From Paenibacillus lignilyticus (GTDB taxonomy: Bacteria; Bacillota; Bacilli; Paenibacillales; Paenibacillaceae): DNA of 33,423 nucleotides. The position numbers and the translations under genes are program-made. The DNA lies in NCBI RefSeq assembly GCF_017942085.1, contig NZ_JAGKSP010000036.1, positions 1 through 33,423 of the forward strand, read 5' to 3'. This document shows positions 13,607 to 21,750 of this stretch, in pieces (position 1 is the stretch's first letter; the number at the start of each line of letters is the position of its first letter). Below the pieces are notes generated by a model, which had not been told where the DNA came from, did not search any database, and saw nothing but the letters and a program-made list of their open reading frames with translations.

Positions 13607-15652
13607 ATGCAGGCAATAAGACTCGGAGACGCTCTCTTGAAGGAGGGCTTAATTACAGAAGCCGAATTACAGGAAGCCGTCGACTACCAAGCTAAATACG
13701 GCGGTCGGATCGGCGATATTATTGCGGAGTTATTCCATCTCGATCGCGAGCTCATCCAATGGGTAACCAAGAAGATCGCTTCCAAAGGACGGCTCGGGGA
13801 AATGCTCGTGCAGACAGGAGAAATAACGCAGGAGCAGCTCGACGGAGCGCTTGCCTTTCAGCAAAAAAGCGGCGGCGTTCTGGGCGATATTCTGCTGTCC
13901 TTACGATATATTGAGCCGGACCGGCTGTACAGAGCCATCGCGACGCAGAACCAAGTAGGGCGCATTGGGAGCGAATTCTCGATCGAGCAAGAGATGAAGC
14001 TTCCCGAGACGACGGCCAGAGCCTATAACGCCATTATTATTAACAACGATAAGAACCGGCTGTTAGTAGCCGTAGGTTCGATTCTAACGGCAGAACAGTT
14101 AGCCGAGCTCGAACAGCATCTCGGACAAGCGGTTGAGCAAGTGCTGGCTACCCGCGAAGAAATGGAGTTTTTCTGGAAGGCTGCTTATGAGCAGGAGCTC
14201 ATGGATGAAAGCACGACGAAGCTCATGCTCGCGCAGCCCGAGAATTCAGCCCACATTACGATCATGGCATCCCAGTGGTTCATGTTCGGAATTGCCGTCG
14301 CGATTCTGGTCGGCGGGTTGCTGTGGGATTGGCTGTGGACGCTGATCATTGCCAATATCGTGATTCAAATTGCTTATATCGGGATGTCCGTTTTCAAATA
14401 TGCCATTATATTATTCGGCATGAAGCAGTCCTCGCAGCTTCGCTTTACGCCACAACAGGTAGATGAGATTGATGAACGAACGCTTCCCGTCTATACGATA
14501 CTGGTTCCCATGTATAAGGAGAGCGCCGTTATCCCTCAACTTCTTCAAAATATCGAAGGCTTGGATTATCCGAAAGCCAAGCTCGACGTCAGACTTCTGA
14601 TCGAGGAAGACGATACGGAAGCGCAGGACATGCTCAAAGCGATGAATTTACCGGCCTATTACACGGTTCTTGTCGTGCCGCACAGCCTTCCGAAAACCAA
14701 ACCGAAAGCTTGTAACTACGGGCTGATTCGGGCATACGGGGAATACGTGGTCATCTACGATGCGGAAGACAGGCCCGACCCTGACCAGCTCAAGAAAGTC
14801 CATCTGGCTTTCCAGCAAGAACCCGAGAACTGCTGCTGTATCCAGGCGAAGCTGAACTATTTCAACAGTGAGCAAAATATTTTAACCCGTTGGTTTACGC
14901 ATGAGTACAGCATGTGGTTCGAATTGCTGCTGCCGGGCGTCATGCAATTGGACATTCCGATTCCGCTCGGAGGAACCTCGAATCACTTTAAGATGAGCGT
15001 GCTCAAGAAGTTGAATGCTTGGGATCCGTACAACGTGACCGAGGACGCGGATTTGGGGGTTCGGCTCTACAAGGAAGGCTATAAGACGGCTATCGTCGAT
15101 TCTCACACTTGGGAAGAGGCCAACAGCCGTTTAGGGAACTGGATTCGTCAACGCTCGCGATGGATAAAGGGCTATATGCAAACATGGCTTGTGCATATGC
15201 GAAACCCAATCAAGCTATGGAGAGAAATCGGCACCAAAGGATTTATCGGATTCCAAGTCATGATCCTGGCGACGCCGATGCTTCCGTTATTGAATCCTAT
15301 TTTCTGGCTGATGCTTGTGATTTGGTACTTGGGTAAGGTGGACGCGATCTCGTTGTTCTTCCCGGGTCCGATTTATTATTTGGCCGCGATTGAACTGTTC
15401 TTAGGAAATTTCCTCTTTGTCTATAGCAATACGATGGGCGTCTATCGCATTACCGAACAGCTGCGGAACAAAAACAAATCGGTATTCTCGTTTGGGAACG
15501 TCAAATATACGCTCCTCACGCCGATCTATTGGATCCTGATTAGCGTCGCAGCCGTCAAAGCGGGCATTCAGCTCATTACCAACCCTTTTTATTGGGAGAA
15601 AACAACGCATGGACACGCACCTGCGAACGCAAATGAAAAGATCGGTGCATAG
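13607..15652 (+). CDS. membrane GT2 glycosyltransferase with two N-terminal MshEN modules
   Basis: This 681-aa fusion starts with four 24-residue MshEN-type motifs: 5-28 (RLGDALLKEGLITEAELQ...), 34-57, 62-85 (RLGEMLVQTGEITQEQL...) and 91-114. Each pair is separated by exactly five residues, as in MshEN domains, known c-di-GMP receptors; the binding-type RLG is kept in motifs 1 and 3. After a helix pair (about 224-270) comes a family 2 glycosyltransferase domain: VPMYKES, IEEDD, YDAEDRP, PLGGTSNHF, TEDADLG and QRSRWIKGY, all typical of processive membrane synthases. Several helices close the protein. The arrangement resembles NfrB, a GT2 protein with an MshEN domain at the other end. It probably builds an exopolysaccharide; the sugar is unproven, but GDP-mannose fits the neighbour. 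Confidence 0.92.
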   Translation: MQAIRLGDALLKEGLITEAELQEAVDYQAKYGGRIGDIIAELFHLDRELIQWVTKKIASKGRLGEMLVQTGEITQEQLDGALAFQQKSGGVLGDILLSLRYIEPDRLYRAIATQNQVGRIGSEFSIEQEMKLPETTARAYNAIIINNDKNRLLVAVGSILTAEQLAELEQHLGQAVEQVLATREEMEFFWKAAYEQELMDESTTKLMLAQPENSAHITIMASQWFMFGIAVAILVGGLLWDWLWTLIIANIVIQIAYIGMSVFKYAIILFGMKQSSQLRFTPQQVDEIDERTLPVYTILVPMYKESAVIPQLLQNIEGLDYPKAKLDVRLLIEEDDTEAQDMLKAMNLPAYYTVLVVPHSLPKTKPKACNYGLIRAYGEYVVIYDAEDRPDPDQLKKVHLAFQQEPENCCCIQAKLNYFNSEQNILTRWFTHEYSMWFELLLPGVMQLDIPIPLGGTSNHFKMSVLKKLNAWDPYNVTEDADLGVRLYKEGYKTAIVDSHTWEEANSRLGNWIRQRSRWIKGYMQTWLVHMRNPIKLWREIGTKGFIGFQVMILATPMLPLLNPIFWLMLVIWYLGKVDAISLFFPGPIYYLAAIELFLGNFLFVYSNTMGVYRITEQLRNKNKSVFSFGNVKYTLLTPIYWILISVAAVKAGIQLITNPFYWEKTTHGHAPANANEKIGA

Positions 15653-15690
15653 TCGCTGCTTACCTTATAGATGGAGGCTCGCGAAGTATA

Positions 15691-17319
15691 ATGATCAGTC
15701 ATACTCCTCAACAGAGTAGGGCGGACAAGCTGCTCGGTTGGAGCTTGTTCTCCTTCATAAGCCTGGCCGCGTTCGCGGTAGGCTTCTATATCAGCTACAC
15801 GCAGGGATACATGCATTCCGATTCCGTCAGCCGGGTCGCGAATGCCTTCTATGTTCTTTATAGTCGGAATCCCCATCTTGGTGCGATCGGTTTCGTCTGG
15901 ACTCCGCTGCCAAGCTTATTGGATCTGGTCGTTCTGCTGCTCTATCCCTTGTTTCCGGCTTTAGCGTCCCACGCGCTTGCTGCGGTCGTCGTCAGCAGCA
16001 TCTTCTCCGGATTGGCTGCCATGCTGCTATACAAGACGGGAATCCGGTACGGTTTGCCAAAGTGGTTAACGCTTAGCATCGTGATCTTGTATTCCTTGAA
16101 CCCGTTTATCTTCTTATTCGGCGTGAATGGCTTAAGCGACTCGCCTTATTTATATTTCCTGCTGTATGCCATGATTCAGTTTACGGATTGGATGGAGCGG
16201 AGGGACTCGACCGGTCTGGTGAAAGCGGGCTTTGCTTTAGCGCTCGCTTTCTGGACGCGATATGAAGCGGTGCCGGTCGGATTTGCCATGGCGTGCGCGG
16301 TATTCGTAGTCATCTGGTTTATATTCGGTCATGCGCACCCGGAGGAATCGAGGAAACTCCGATATAAGCAGAAGTACCATCATATCGAAGCGACTTGGAT
16401 TCTCCTGCTGCTTCCTGCCGTATTCTCGGGTCTCATTTGGATTTTCTTTAACTATACGATCATGCACAACCCGTTCTATTTCTTGAACTCGGAGTATTCG
16501 AATGTCGCGCAGTCCGAATCCTTAAAGGACGATGCGAACTTTGAGAGAATATTCAATAGTCCGATGCTTGCATTATTGCTCTGCATGAAGAAAACAGCAT
16601 GGTTCTCTGCCCCGCTTATCGGTGTAATCTTACTTAGAATGATGAACAAGCGACTCTTCAAGTGGGACATTGTCGTGCTTCTTCTCGTCTTCTGCTCGAT
16701 TCCCGCGCTGCAGTTTCTATTGCTTTTGAACTCTTCTTCGTTTGCGTGGTTCCGTTACTTCATGTACGTGTATCCGATAACGGTAGCCTGGTTGCCTTAC
16801 GAATTAAGCAAAGTGAAGATAAACATCCGGAATAGTGCGGTGGTGCTGACCAGCCTTGTCGTGACCGTTGGTTTGCTCACCTATGCGTTGACGAATCCGC
16901 TCATTGCGCCGGATGAGAATACATTCCTTACGTACAAGCAGGGCAGGCATATCAAGAGCATTGAATTGGATCGTTCGGTGGCCAAATGGCTGGATGAGAA
17001 CTTGCAAAAGGATACGATCCTGACCGATAGCGCCGCATCGTTCATGATCATCGTGAACAGCAAATATCCGAAACGGTTCATGATTACGAGCGATTACGAT
17101 TTTAGAGATGCCGTTTCGGATCCGAAGGGAAATGGTGTCGATTATATATTGATTCCCCGGCTGCCCGTATACAGTACGATTAACAAAACCTATCCGAACT
17201 TATTTGAGCATGGCAGCGAGTTTGCCACGTTCTATAAAAGCTTCGAGGATCCGATGCATCGTTATGAATGGCGATTATATAAGGTGGTAAAGGGGGAACA
17301 AACAATTGAAGGACATTGA
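15691..17319 (+). CDS. multi-membrane-span GT-C-type glycosyltransferase, putative
   Basis: This 542-aa protein has about ten to eleven membrane helices and an extracellular C-terminal part of some 120 residues. The first external loop carries YMHSDSVSRVANAFYVLYSR and FVWTPLP, where an acidic residue soon after helix 1 resembles the catalytic site of GT-C enzymes (PMT/ArnT type) that use polyprenyl-phosphate sugars. The neighbouring GtrB/DPM1-type gene would make such a donor. I cannot assign a formal family or acceptor. A GATGGAGG lies about 12 bases upstream of the start. The next gene overlaps its end by 14 bases, indicating translational coupling. Confidence 0.75.
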   Translation: MISHTPQQSRADKLLGWSLFSFISLAAFAVGFYISYTQGYMHSDSVSRVANAFYVLYSRNPHLGAIGFVWTPLPSLLDLVVLLLYPLFPALASHALAAVVVSSIFSGLAAMLLYKTGIRYGLPKWLTLSIVILYSLNPFIFLFGVNGLSDSPYLYFLLYAMIQFTDWMERRDSTGLVKAGFALALAFWTRYEAVPVGFAMACAVFVVIWFIFGHAHPEESRKLRYKQKYHHIEATWILLLLPAVFSGLIWIFFNYTIMHNPFYFLNSEYSNVAQSESLKDDANFERIFNSPMLALLLCMKKTAWFSAPLIGVILLRMMNKRLFKWDIVVLLLVFCSIPALQFLLLLNSSSFAWFRYFMYVYPITVAWLPYELSKVKINIRNSAVVLTSLVVTVGLLTYALTNPLIAPDENTFLTYKQGRHIKSIELDRSVAKWLDENLQKDTILTDSAASFMIIVNSKYPKRFMITSDYDFRDAVSDPKGNGVDYILIPRLPVYSTINKTYPNLFEHGSEFATFYKSFEDPMHRYEWRLYKVVKGEQTIEGH

Positions 17320-18295
17320 AATCTCGGTCGTGATCCCCGTCTATAACGAAGAGGTTCATATTGCCGGTTCGCTTCGAACCGTCGTTGAGCAATTGCGGAA
17401 GACGACATCCTCTTTCGAAATCATCGTGATTGATGACGGCTCCCGGGACGAGACGTGGAGCAAGCTGTCATCTCTCGGTCAGCAATTGCCCGAGCTGTAT
17501 TCCTACCGGCTTAGCCGCAACTTTGGCAAAGAATACGCGCTATGCGCCGGCTTGGATCAAGCGAGAGGAAGAGCCGTCATTATCATGGACTCGGATATGC
17601 AGCACCCTCCGAGCCTGCTGTCTCAGATGATTCAATTATGGAGGAACGAAGGGAAACAAATCGTCGAGTGCGTCAAAGTCAATCGCGGCAAAGAACGATT
17701 CGACAAGGCGCTCGGCGCATCGCTCTTTTACCGCTTATTGAATCGATTATCCGGCATGGACTTGCGCGGCGCCTCCGATTTCAAACTGCTCGATCGCAGG
17801 ATCGTAGATGCGTGGAAGCTTATGCCTGAGCGAAATACGTTCTTCCGAGGGATGACGGCGTGGGTCGGGTTTGAACGCGCGCAAATTCCCTTCGAGGTGC
17901 CGGAGCGGGTCGGGGGCAACAGCCAGTGGAGCCTATTTAGCCTCATTAAACTCGCGGTACAAGCAATCGTTGCTTTCTCATCCATCCCGTTACGCATCGT
18001 GAACTTATTCGGTGTGATCTTCTTGATCGGTTCCGTCCTATTGGGCATTCAAACGTTGGTCCGATATTTCATGGGAACGGCCGTAAGCGGGTTTACGACC
18101 GTTATTCTGCTCCTTCTTTTTACGGGTAGTCTCATCTTAATCTCGCTTGGTATAATGGGAGAGTATATGGCGTCGATCTATATGGAAGTCAAGGGCAGAC
18201 CGCGTTATTTCATCCGTGAAGCGGCCTATGGAGCAGCCTCGAAGGAGATGTTGGATTATCGTGCGGAAGCGGCCGCGAGCATTGAGGAAACATGA
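17306..18295 (+). CDS. polyprenyl-phosphate glycosyltransferase, GtrB/DPM1-type GT2
   Basis: This 329-aa enzyme transfers a sugar from a nucleotide donor to polyprenyl phosphate on the cytoplasmic face. Its GT2 domain has IPVYNEE, IDDGSRDET (Asp43-Asp44), the DxD site MDSDMQHPP (95-97), and SDFKLLDRR. Two membrane helices near the C-terminus (about 228-250 and 262-290) with MGEYMASIYMEVKGRPRY match GtrB/ArnC-type proteins. The start is TTG 17306, behind AAAGGGGG, inside the end of the previous gene. It is followed by gtrA with an ATGA overlap. With ManC in the operon, the product could be polyprenyl-phosphate mannose; glucose is equally possible from sequence alone. Confidence 0.92.
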   Translation: MKDIEISVVIPVYNEEVHIAGSLRTVVEQLRKTTSSFEIIVIDDGSRDETWSKLSSLGQQLPELYSYRLSRNFGKEYALCAGLDQARGRAVIIMDSDMQHPPSLLSQMIQLWRNEGKQIVECVKVNRGKERFDKALGASLFYRLLNRLSGMDLRGASDFKLLDRRIVDAWKLMPERNTFFRGMTAWVGFERAQIPFEVPERVGGNSQWSLFSLIKLAVQAIVAFSSIPLRIVNLFGVIFLIGSVLLGIQTLVRYFMGTAVSGFTTVILLLLFTGSLILISLGIMGEYMASIYMEVKGRPRYFIREAAYGAASKEMLDYRAEAAASIEET

Positions 18296-18705
18296 AACTT
18301 AAGATTATGATCAAGTACGGCGTTGTTGGCATTATTGGAACGGCTCTACACTTTATGCTGCTTATTGCATTGGTCGAGCGCTTTCAATTCCATCCGGCGC
18401 TGGCATCGGCAATCGGCTTTATTGTGGTATTAGCCGTATCTTATTATTTGAATCGGAAGTGGACGTTCTCCTCTGTCGGAACTTCCGGATTGCGCTCGAT
18501 CATCAAGTATACGGTCGTGTCCGTAAGCGGGTTGATGTTAAATACCGGCATCATGTTTGTCGCGGTTGAGGGACTGCACTTGCGCTATACCGTCGGCCAG
18601 CTGCTGGTCACGGTCGTCATTCCTCTGTTTAACTTTGTCTTGAATTATTATTGGACGTTCCGCAGCGACGACACGACAACCGTATCGTTGAAGAGAACCC
18701 AGTAG
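18292..18705 (+). CDS. GtrA-family membrane protein
   Basis: This 137-aa protein has four membrane helices with the GtrA pattern: KYGVVGIIGTALHF, the YYLNRKWTFSS loop after helix 2, and FNFVLNYYWTFRS near the end. GtrA proteins are thought to flip or help flip polyprenyl-phosphate sugars made by GtrB. Its ATG overlaps the TGA of the GtrB-type gene (ATGA), so the two are translationally coupled and probably act together, feeding the GT-C-type protein upstream. The next gene begins 23 bases after the stop without a terminator between. Confidence 0.93.
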   Translation: MKLKIMIKYGVVGIIGTALHFMLLIALVERFQFHPALASAIGFIVVLAVSYYLNRKWTFSSVGTSGLRSIIKYTVVSVSGLMLNTGIMFVAVEGLHLRYTVGQLLVTVVIPLFNFVLNYYWTFRSDDTTTVSLKRTQ

Positions 18706-18728
18706 AACAGAATGGAGCGGTTATTGGC

Positions 18729-19214
18729 ATGATCGTGAATGAGCAAATTAAAGCCTCCGAGGTGCTGTTAACGGGGTTAAATGGCGAGTCGCTGGGCATA
18801 GTCTCCCGTGAGGAAGCGCTGGCGCTTGCAAGAGAGCATAAGGTTGATCTGGTCTGCACGTCTCTGATGAGCAGCCCTCCGCCTTGCAAGCTGATTAGCC
18901 GCGGCGCAGCCAAGGAATCCGCGGCTGCGGCGAAACGCGAGGAGCGGAAGAAGGATCAGCCGCTTAAAGCGAAGGAAATTCGGCTGACGCCGCACATCGA
19001 AGAGCATGATTACGACACGAAGCTGCGCCAGTGCGAGAAGCTGCTCGCTTCCGGCAATGCGGTTGATCTTGTCGTTCGCATCCAAGGGAAGGAAGGGCCT
19101 AAGGCGAAGGAGCTGCTTGAGGAACTGCTAAAGGACCTTTCCGGAAGCGGGAAGAAGGAAACCGGCATTCAGCTGAGCGGCAAACAAGCGGCGGTACGCG
19201 TGCTGCCGCTGTAA
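18729..19214 (+). CDS. divergent translation initiation factor IF-3 paralogue
   Basis: This 162-aa protein follows the IF-3 layout: an N-domain (MIVNEQIKASEVLLTGLNGE, SLGIVSREEALALAREHKVDLV), a charged linker (about 58-85), and a C-domain starting KEIRLTPHIEEHDYDTKLRQ. It departs from normal IF-3 at key sites: the PPVCRIMDYGK-type segment reads PPPCKLISRGAAKE, and the RFKGR-type segment reads RIQGKEGPKAK. The usual partners rpmI and rplT are missing, so this is not the main infC. It is the last gene of the glycan operon, with a strong terminator right after. It may bind ribosomes or have a new role. ATG 18729 was chosen because IF-3 homology begins there; the frame is open from 18651. Confidence 0.88.
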   Translation: MIVNEQIKASEVLLTGLNGESLGIVSREEALALAREHKVDLVCTSLMSSPPPCKLISRGAAKESAAAAKREERKKDQPLKAKEIRLTPHIEEHDYDTKLRQCEKLLASGNAVDLVVRIQGKEGPKAKELLEELLKDLSGSGKKETGIQLSGKQAAVRVLPL

Positions 19215-19220
19215 TTAACA

Positions 19221-19257
19221 GAGAGGCATCCGGTCTGACGCGGATGCCTCTCTTTGT
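19221..19257 (+). terminator. intrinsic terminator of the glycan/IF-3 operon
   Basis: GAGAGGCATCCG at 19221-19232 is the perfect complement of CGGATGCCTCTC at 19241-19252, with an 8-nt loop and a TTTGTTTA tail. It ends the apparent transcription unit of 12221-19214. Confidence 0.95.
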
Positions 19258-19286
19258 TTATTGCAAGCGGGTGTTCAACCGAACGA

Positions 19287-19327
19287 GAAAAAGGCCCATG
19301 CCAGGAGCGAAGCACCTAACTTGGGCC
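19287..19327 (-). terminator. intrinsic terminator of the minus-strand 73-aa gene
   Basis: On the minus strand GGCCCA (19322-19327) and TGGGCC (19293-19298) form the outer stem, followed by TTTTT (19288-19292). Confidence 0.7.
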
Positions 19328-19340
19328 GATTAATCTTAAG

Positions 19341-19562
19341 CTAGAACGAATGTCCGTCTGAATGGTTGGAGTAGCGCTGGTCATCGTCATTGTCCGCGCC
19401 GTCGAAGGCATGCTGGACGTTGTCGACGATTTCTTCAATGGCATGGCTGATCATGTCCAGAGGACTGGTGTCCTGATGGTCTAGCGGCGTATTGATGCCT
19501 GCCGCCGTGTTAGAGGTTCGGTTATATACTTCATTGTCTTGGTACTGATCTCGGTTACGCAT
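19341..19562 (-). CDS. small acidic protein of unknown function, 73 aa
   Basis: This 73-aa hydrophilic protein starts MRNRDQYQDNEVYN and ends in an Asp/Asn/Ser/His-rich tail (DGADNDDDQRYSNHSDGHSF). The centre, SPLDMISHAIEEIVDNVQHA, should form an amphipathic helix. The frame is open to 19730, but a ribosome binding site (AAAGGTGG, 9 bases) and the change to a consistent composition support ATG 19562. It is the last feature of this strand block, with its own terminator. I do not recognise a family; its small size and polar tail resemble many sporulation-associated small proteins, which is only an impression. Confidence 0.65.
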   Translation of the reverse strand: MRNRDQYQDNEVYNRTSNTAAGINTPLDHQDTSPLDMISHAIEEIVDNVQHAFDGADNDDDQRYSNHSDGHSF

Positions 19563-19710
19563 GGCTTTGGCCCACCTTTGCTTGGAGGATACGTGTCTGT
19601 CACAATTCACTCCTATTGTGCCCGGCCATTCCGCATTACAACCAAAATAAGAAACAAGTTCCAGCTTTCGGCTGAACATAGGCAATTCGGCCGTTTCGGC
19701 AGGTATCCGA

Positions 19711-20724
19711 TCAACGAAGGGCAATGTCATGGAATCGGTTATGGACCGTCTCCCGCATGAACTGCTTGATCAGCGTAATCGCTTCTTGCTCGCGGTCCCG
19801 CGCTTCCCGAAACAGAGAGACTAAGCGGGCGGCACTGTTGACGGACATTGAAGCATCGCTAACATCAACAGCATCACCGCCGCGTTCGCATGCCAATTCC
19901 TCTAACAGCTGCTCGAAAATCTCGCTTACTCTGCCATAACAAGCCGCGATCGGCTGACAGCCGGGCCAGATGAACCCGAGCGCATCCGTATACGCGGCAA
20001 TATCCTGCTTGGCTGCGGCATAGGTGCGAATGACCGCCATCGCTTCCGCCGGATCGTATTCGCCATGCTCCAGCACCTCGATCAGAGCGTTGTATGCCTG
20101 CTCGCCGCAGGCATATTCGCTTGCAGGAAGCAGGACATCATGCGATTCCCAGTAGTGGATCGCTTGCATGAGCGACTCCCGGTACACCTCATGCGGATCA
20201 AGCGCGATGTGATTTTCGATGAGTTGATAGTACCAGTAAGGGGAATGGGCGCTGCTACCGAAATCCGCATAGGGCAGTCGACTTAGCCCTCTATTCTCTT
20301 CCGAGTCCGAGCCATCCGTATACAGCAGAACCTGTGCGCCATCATCGTACCCGGCGGCGATGACGAAGGCATCCTTCCAGAAAATCGCACCTGTGCCGCG
20401 GTCGATCGTCTCTTTAATAACCCGTAGGGCATGCTTCTGATATAAAGGGAAAGCATGATCAAAGTTGAAGCCCGCGTGCTGGGAGCTGGTCATGCCAATG
20501 AAATCGGCAGCGAGAAAATGCTCCGCCAGCCAGTTGTAAGCAGTAGTGGAAGGAGCGGCGAGCCTGCGATGGACAATAAACCGAAATCCCATCGAGGTCA
20601 TGCCTGCCAGCATCGATTTGGATTGGGCGAAGAAACCTTGATGGACGAGTACGGCGTGCATCGCATCGATATAGGAATGCGATTGCCGCGTAAGCTGTAA
20701 ACGGGCAAGTCTTGTCGGCGTCAT
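19711..20724 (-). CDS. BtrH_N-like protein, second of two paralogues
   Basis: This 337-aa soluble protein is collinear with the gene upstream on the same strand. Both have SYID at residues 17-20 and an A-G-x-T-x-M-x-F-x-F-x-V-H block at 40-52, then a long middle part with a GAIFWKDAFVIAAGYDDG-type segment and a helical C-terminus. The pattern recalls the BtrH N-terminal domain (papain-like fold, peptide or acyl transfer), but no catalytic Cys is seen near the N-terminus, so activity is doubtful. ATG 20724 follows AAGGAGGAGG; GTG 20736 lies too close to that site. It is the third gene of the WYL-regulator operon. Confidence 0.6.
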   Translation of the reverse strand: MTPTRLARLQLTRQSHSYIDAMHAVLVHQGFFAQSKSMLAGMTSMGFRFIVHRRLAAPSTTAYNWLAEHFLAADFIGMTSSQHAGFNFDHAFPLYQKHALRVIKETIDRGTGAIFWKDAFVIAAGYDDGAQVLLYTDGSDSEENRGLSRLPYADFGSSAHSPYWYYQLIENHIALDPHEVYRESLMQAIHYWESHDVLLPASEYACGEQAYNALIEVLEHGEYDPAEAMAVIRTYAAAKQDIAAYTDALGFIWPGCQPIAACYGRVSEIFEQLLEELACERGGDAVDVSDASMSVNSAARLVSLFREARDREQEAITLIKQFMRETVHNRFHDIALR

Positions 20725-20748
20725 GAGCGGCGACACCTCCTCCTTAAA

Positions 20749-21750
20749 TTAACGCGGCGTGGCAACGCCCCACCTGCGAATCGTTGATCGGCTCAAATCG
20801 GGATAGCGCTCCGAGATCGCGCGGAATACCGTAATGGCTCGCTCCTCCAGTTCCTCAGCCCGGTGCAGCAAAGCACATAATTCATCACGCCACATAGGAT
20901 CAATTTGCCTGCCCTTGACGCCATCCTCCATGATGCAGGATTTCATGCCGGGAACCAGCTGAAGCAGTTCCTCGTAAGCGGCAGCGGCTCCCTCCAGCCC
21001 GCTAAACGTCCCCGAGACATCACGCAGATAAGAGGCGATTTCTTCTCGCGTGTACATATAGTCATCCATGATGTATACGGCGCCGCCTTCGTCATAATCT
21101 CCGCTTTGCAGTCCATTCCGCAGGAAGGCGTAAGCGAGCTTCCCGGAAGCGATATCGGTATTCGGCAGTGTTTTGAATGGGGTATCCCAGTCGTGAATGG
21201 CGAGCCTAAGCGACTCCAGCACCATATCCGGAAGCGAAGGCTCAAGCCGCTCACCGAAAATCTGACAGTACCAGAAGCCGGTGAAGTTTAAGCCGAGATT
21301 ATCGTACAGCACGATTTTATAGTCGGAGGCGTGTCCGTCTTGGACGTAGAATACGGCATCCTCATCGTCGTAGCCGCAGATGACGCCAAACTCCGGAATC
21401 CAGTAGATGACCCCGAGCCCATCATCAAGCGATTGTTTGACCCATTTGACAGCATCCTGCTGGTAATAAGAGAAGGTGGGATGCCGGGTGCGGCCCGCAT
21501 CCCAAACCGTATAGAGGCCGAGATTGCGAATAGCCGGGGAATGCTCGTCGCCCCATTGCCCATAAGCGGATACCGATAATGGCAGCAGCCGCTCATGGAC
21601 CGTGAATTTAAAGGCCATGCCGGTGAGGCCGGCAAGCTTATATTTAGGGCCTTCAAACAACCCCGCCGCCGATAATATCGCATACAGGCTGTCGATGTAC
21701 GATTTGGATTGCCGCTTCACGATGATGCTCTCCAGCAATACGCGTGTCAT
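20749..21750 (-). CDS. BtrH_N-like protein, first of two paralogues
   Basis: This 333-aa protein begins MTRVLLESIIVKRQSKSYID. Residues 40-52 read AGLTGMAFKFTVH, near-identical to the paralogue downstream, and GLGVIYWIPEFGVICGYDD forms the probable core strands of a papain-like fold. The start is firm: its ATG overlaps the TGA of the WYL gene (ATGA), with AAGGAGG 12 bases before. Related proteins seem common in Paenibacillus as uncharacterised entries, by memory only. The paired copies behind a ligand-sensing regulator suggest a small-molecule or peptide-related task, for example processing or binding of a secondary metabolite. That is inference; I do not know the function. Confidence 0.6.
   Translation of the reverse strand: MTRVLLESIIVKRQSKSYIDSLYAILSAAGLFEGPKYKLAGLTGMAFKFTVHERLLPLSVSAYGQWGDEHSPAIRNLGLYTVWDAGRTRHPTFSYYQQDAVKWVKQSLDDGLGVIYWIPEFGVICGYDDEDAVFYVQDGHASDYKIVLYDNLGLNFTGFWYCQIFGERLEPSLPDMVLESLRLAIHDWDTPFKTLPNTDIASGKLAYAFLRNGLQSGDYDEGGAVYIMDDYMYTREEIASYLRDVSGTFSGLEGAAAAYEELLQLVPGMKSCIMEDGVKGRQIDPMWRDELCALLHRAEELEERAITVFRAISERYPDLSRSTIRRWGVATPR

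Noticed and set aside
18651..18728. N-terminal extension of the IF-3-like protein
   Set aside because: It overlaps gtrA in another frame and lacks homology; IF-3 similarity begins at ATG 18729.
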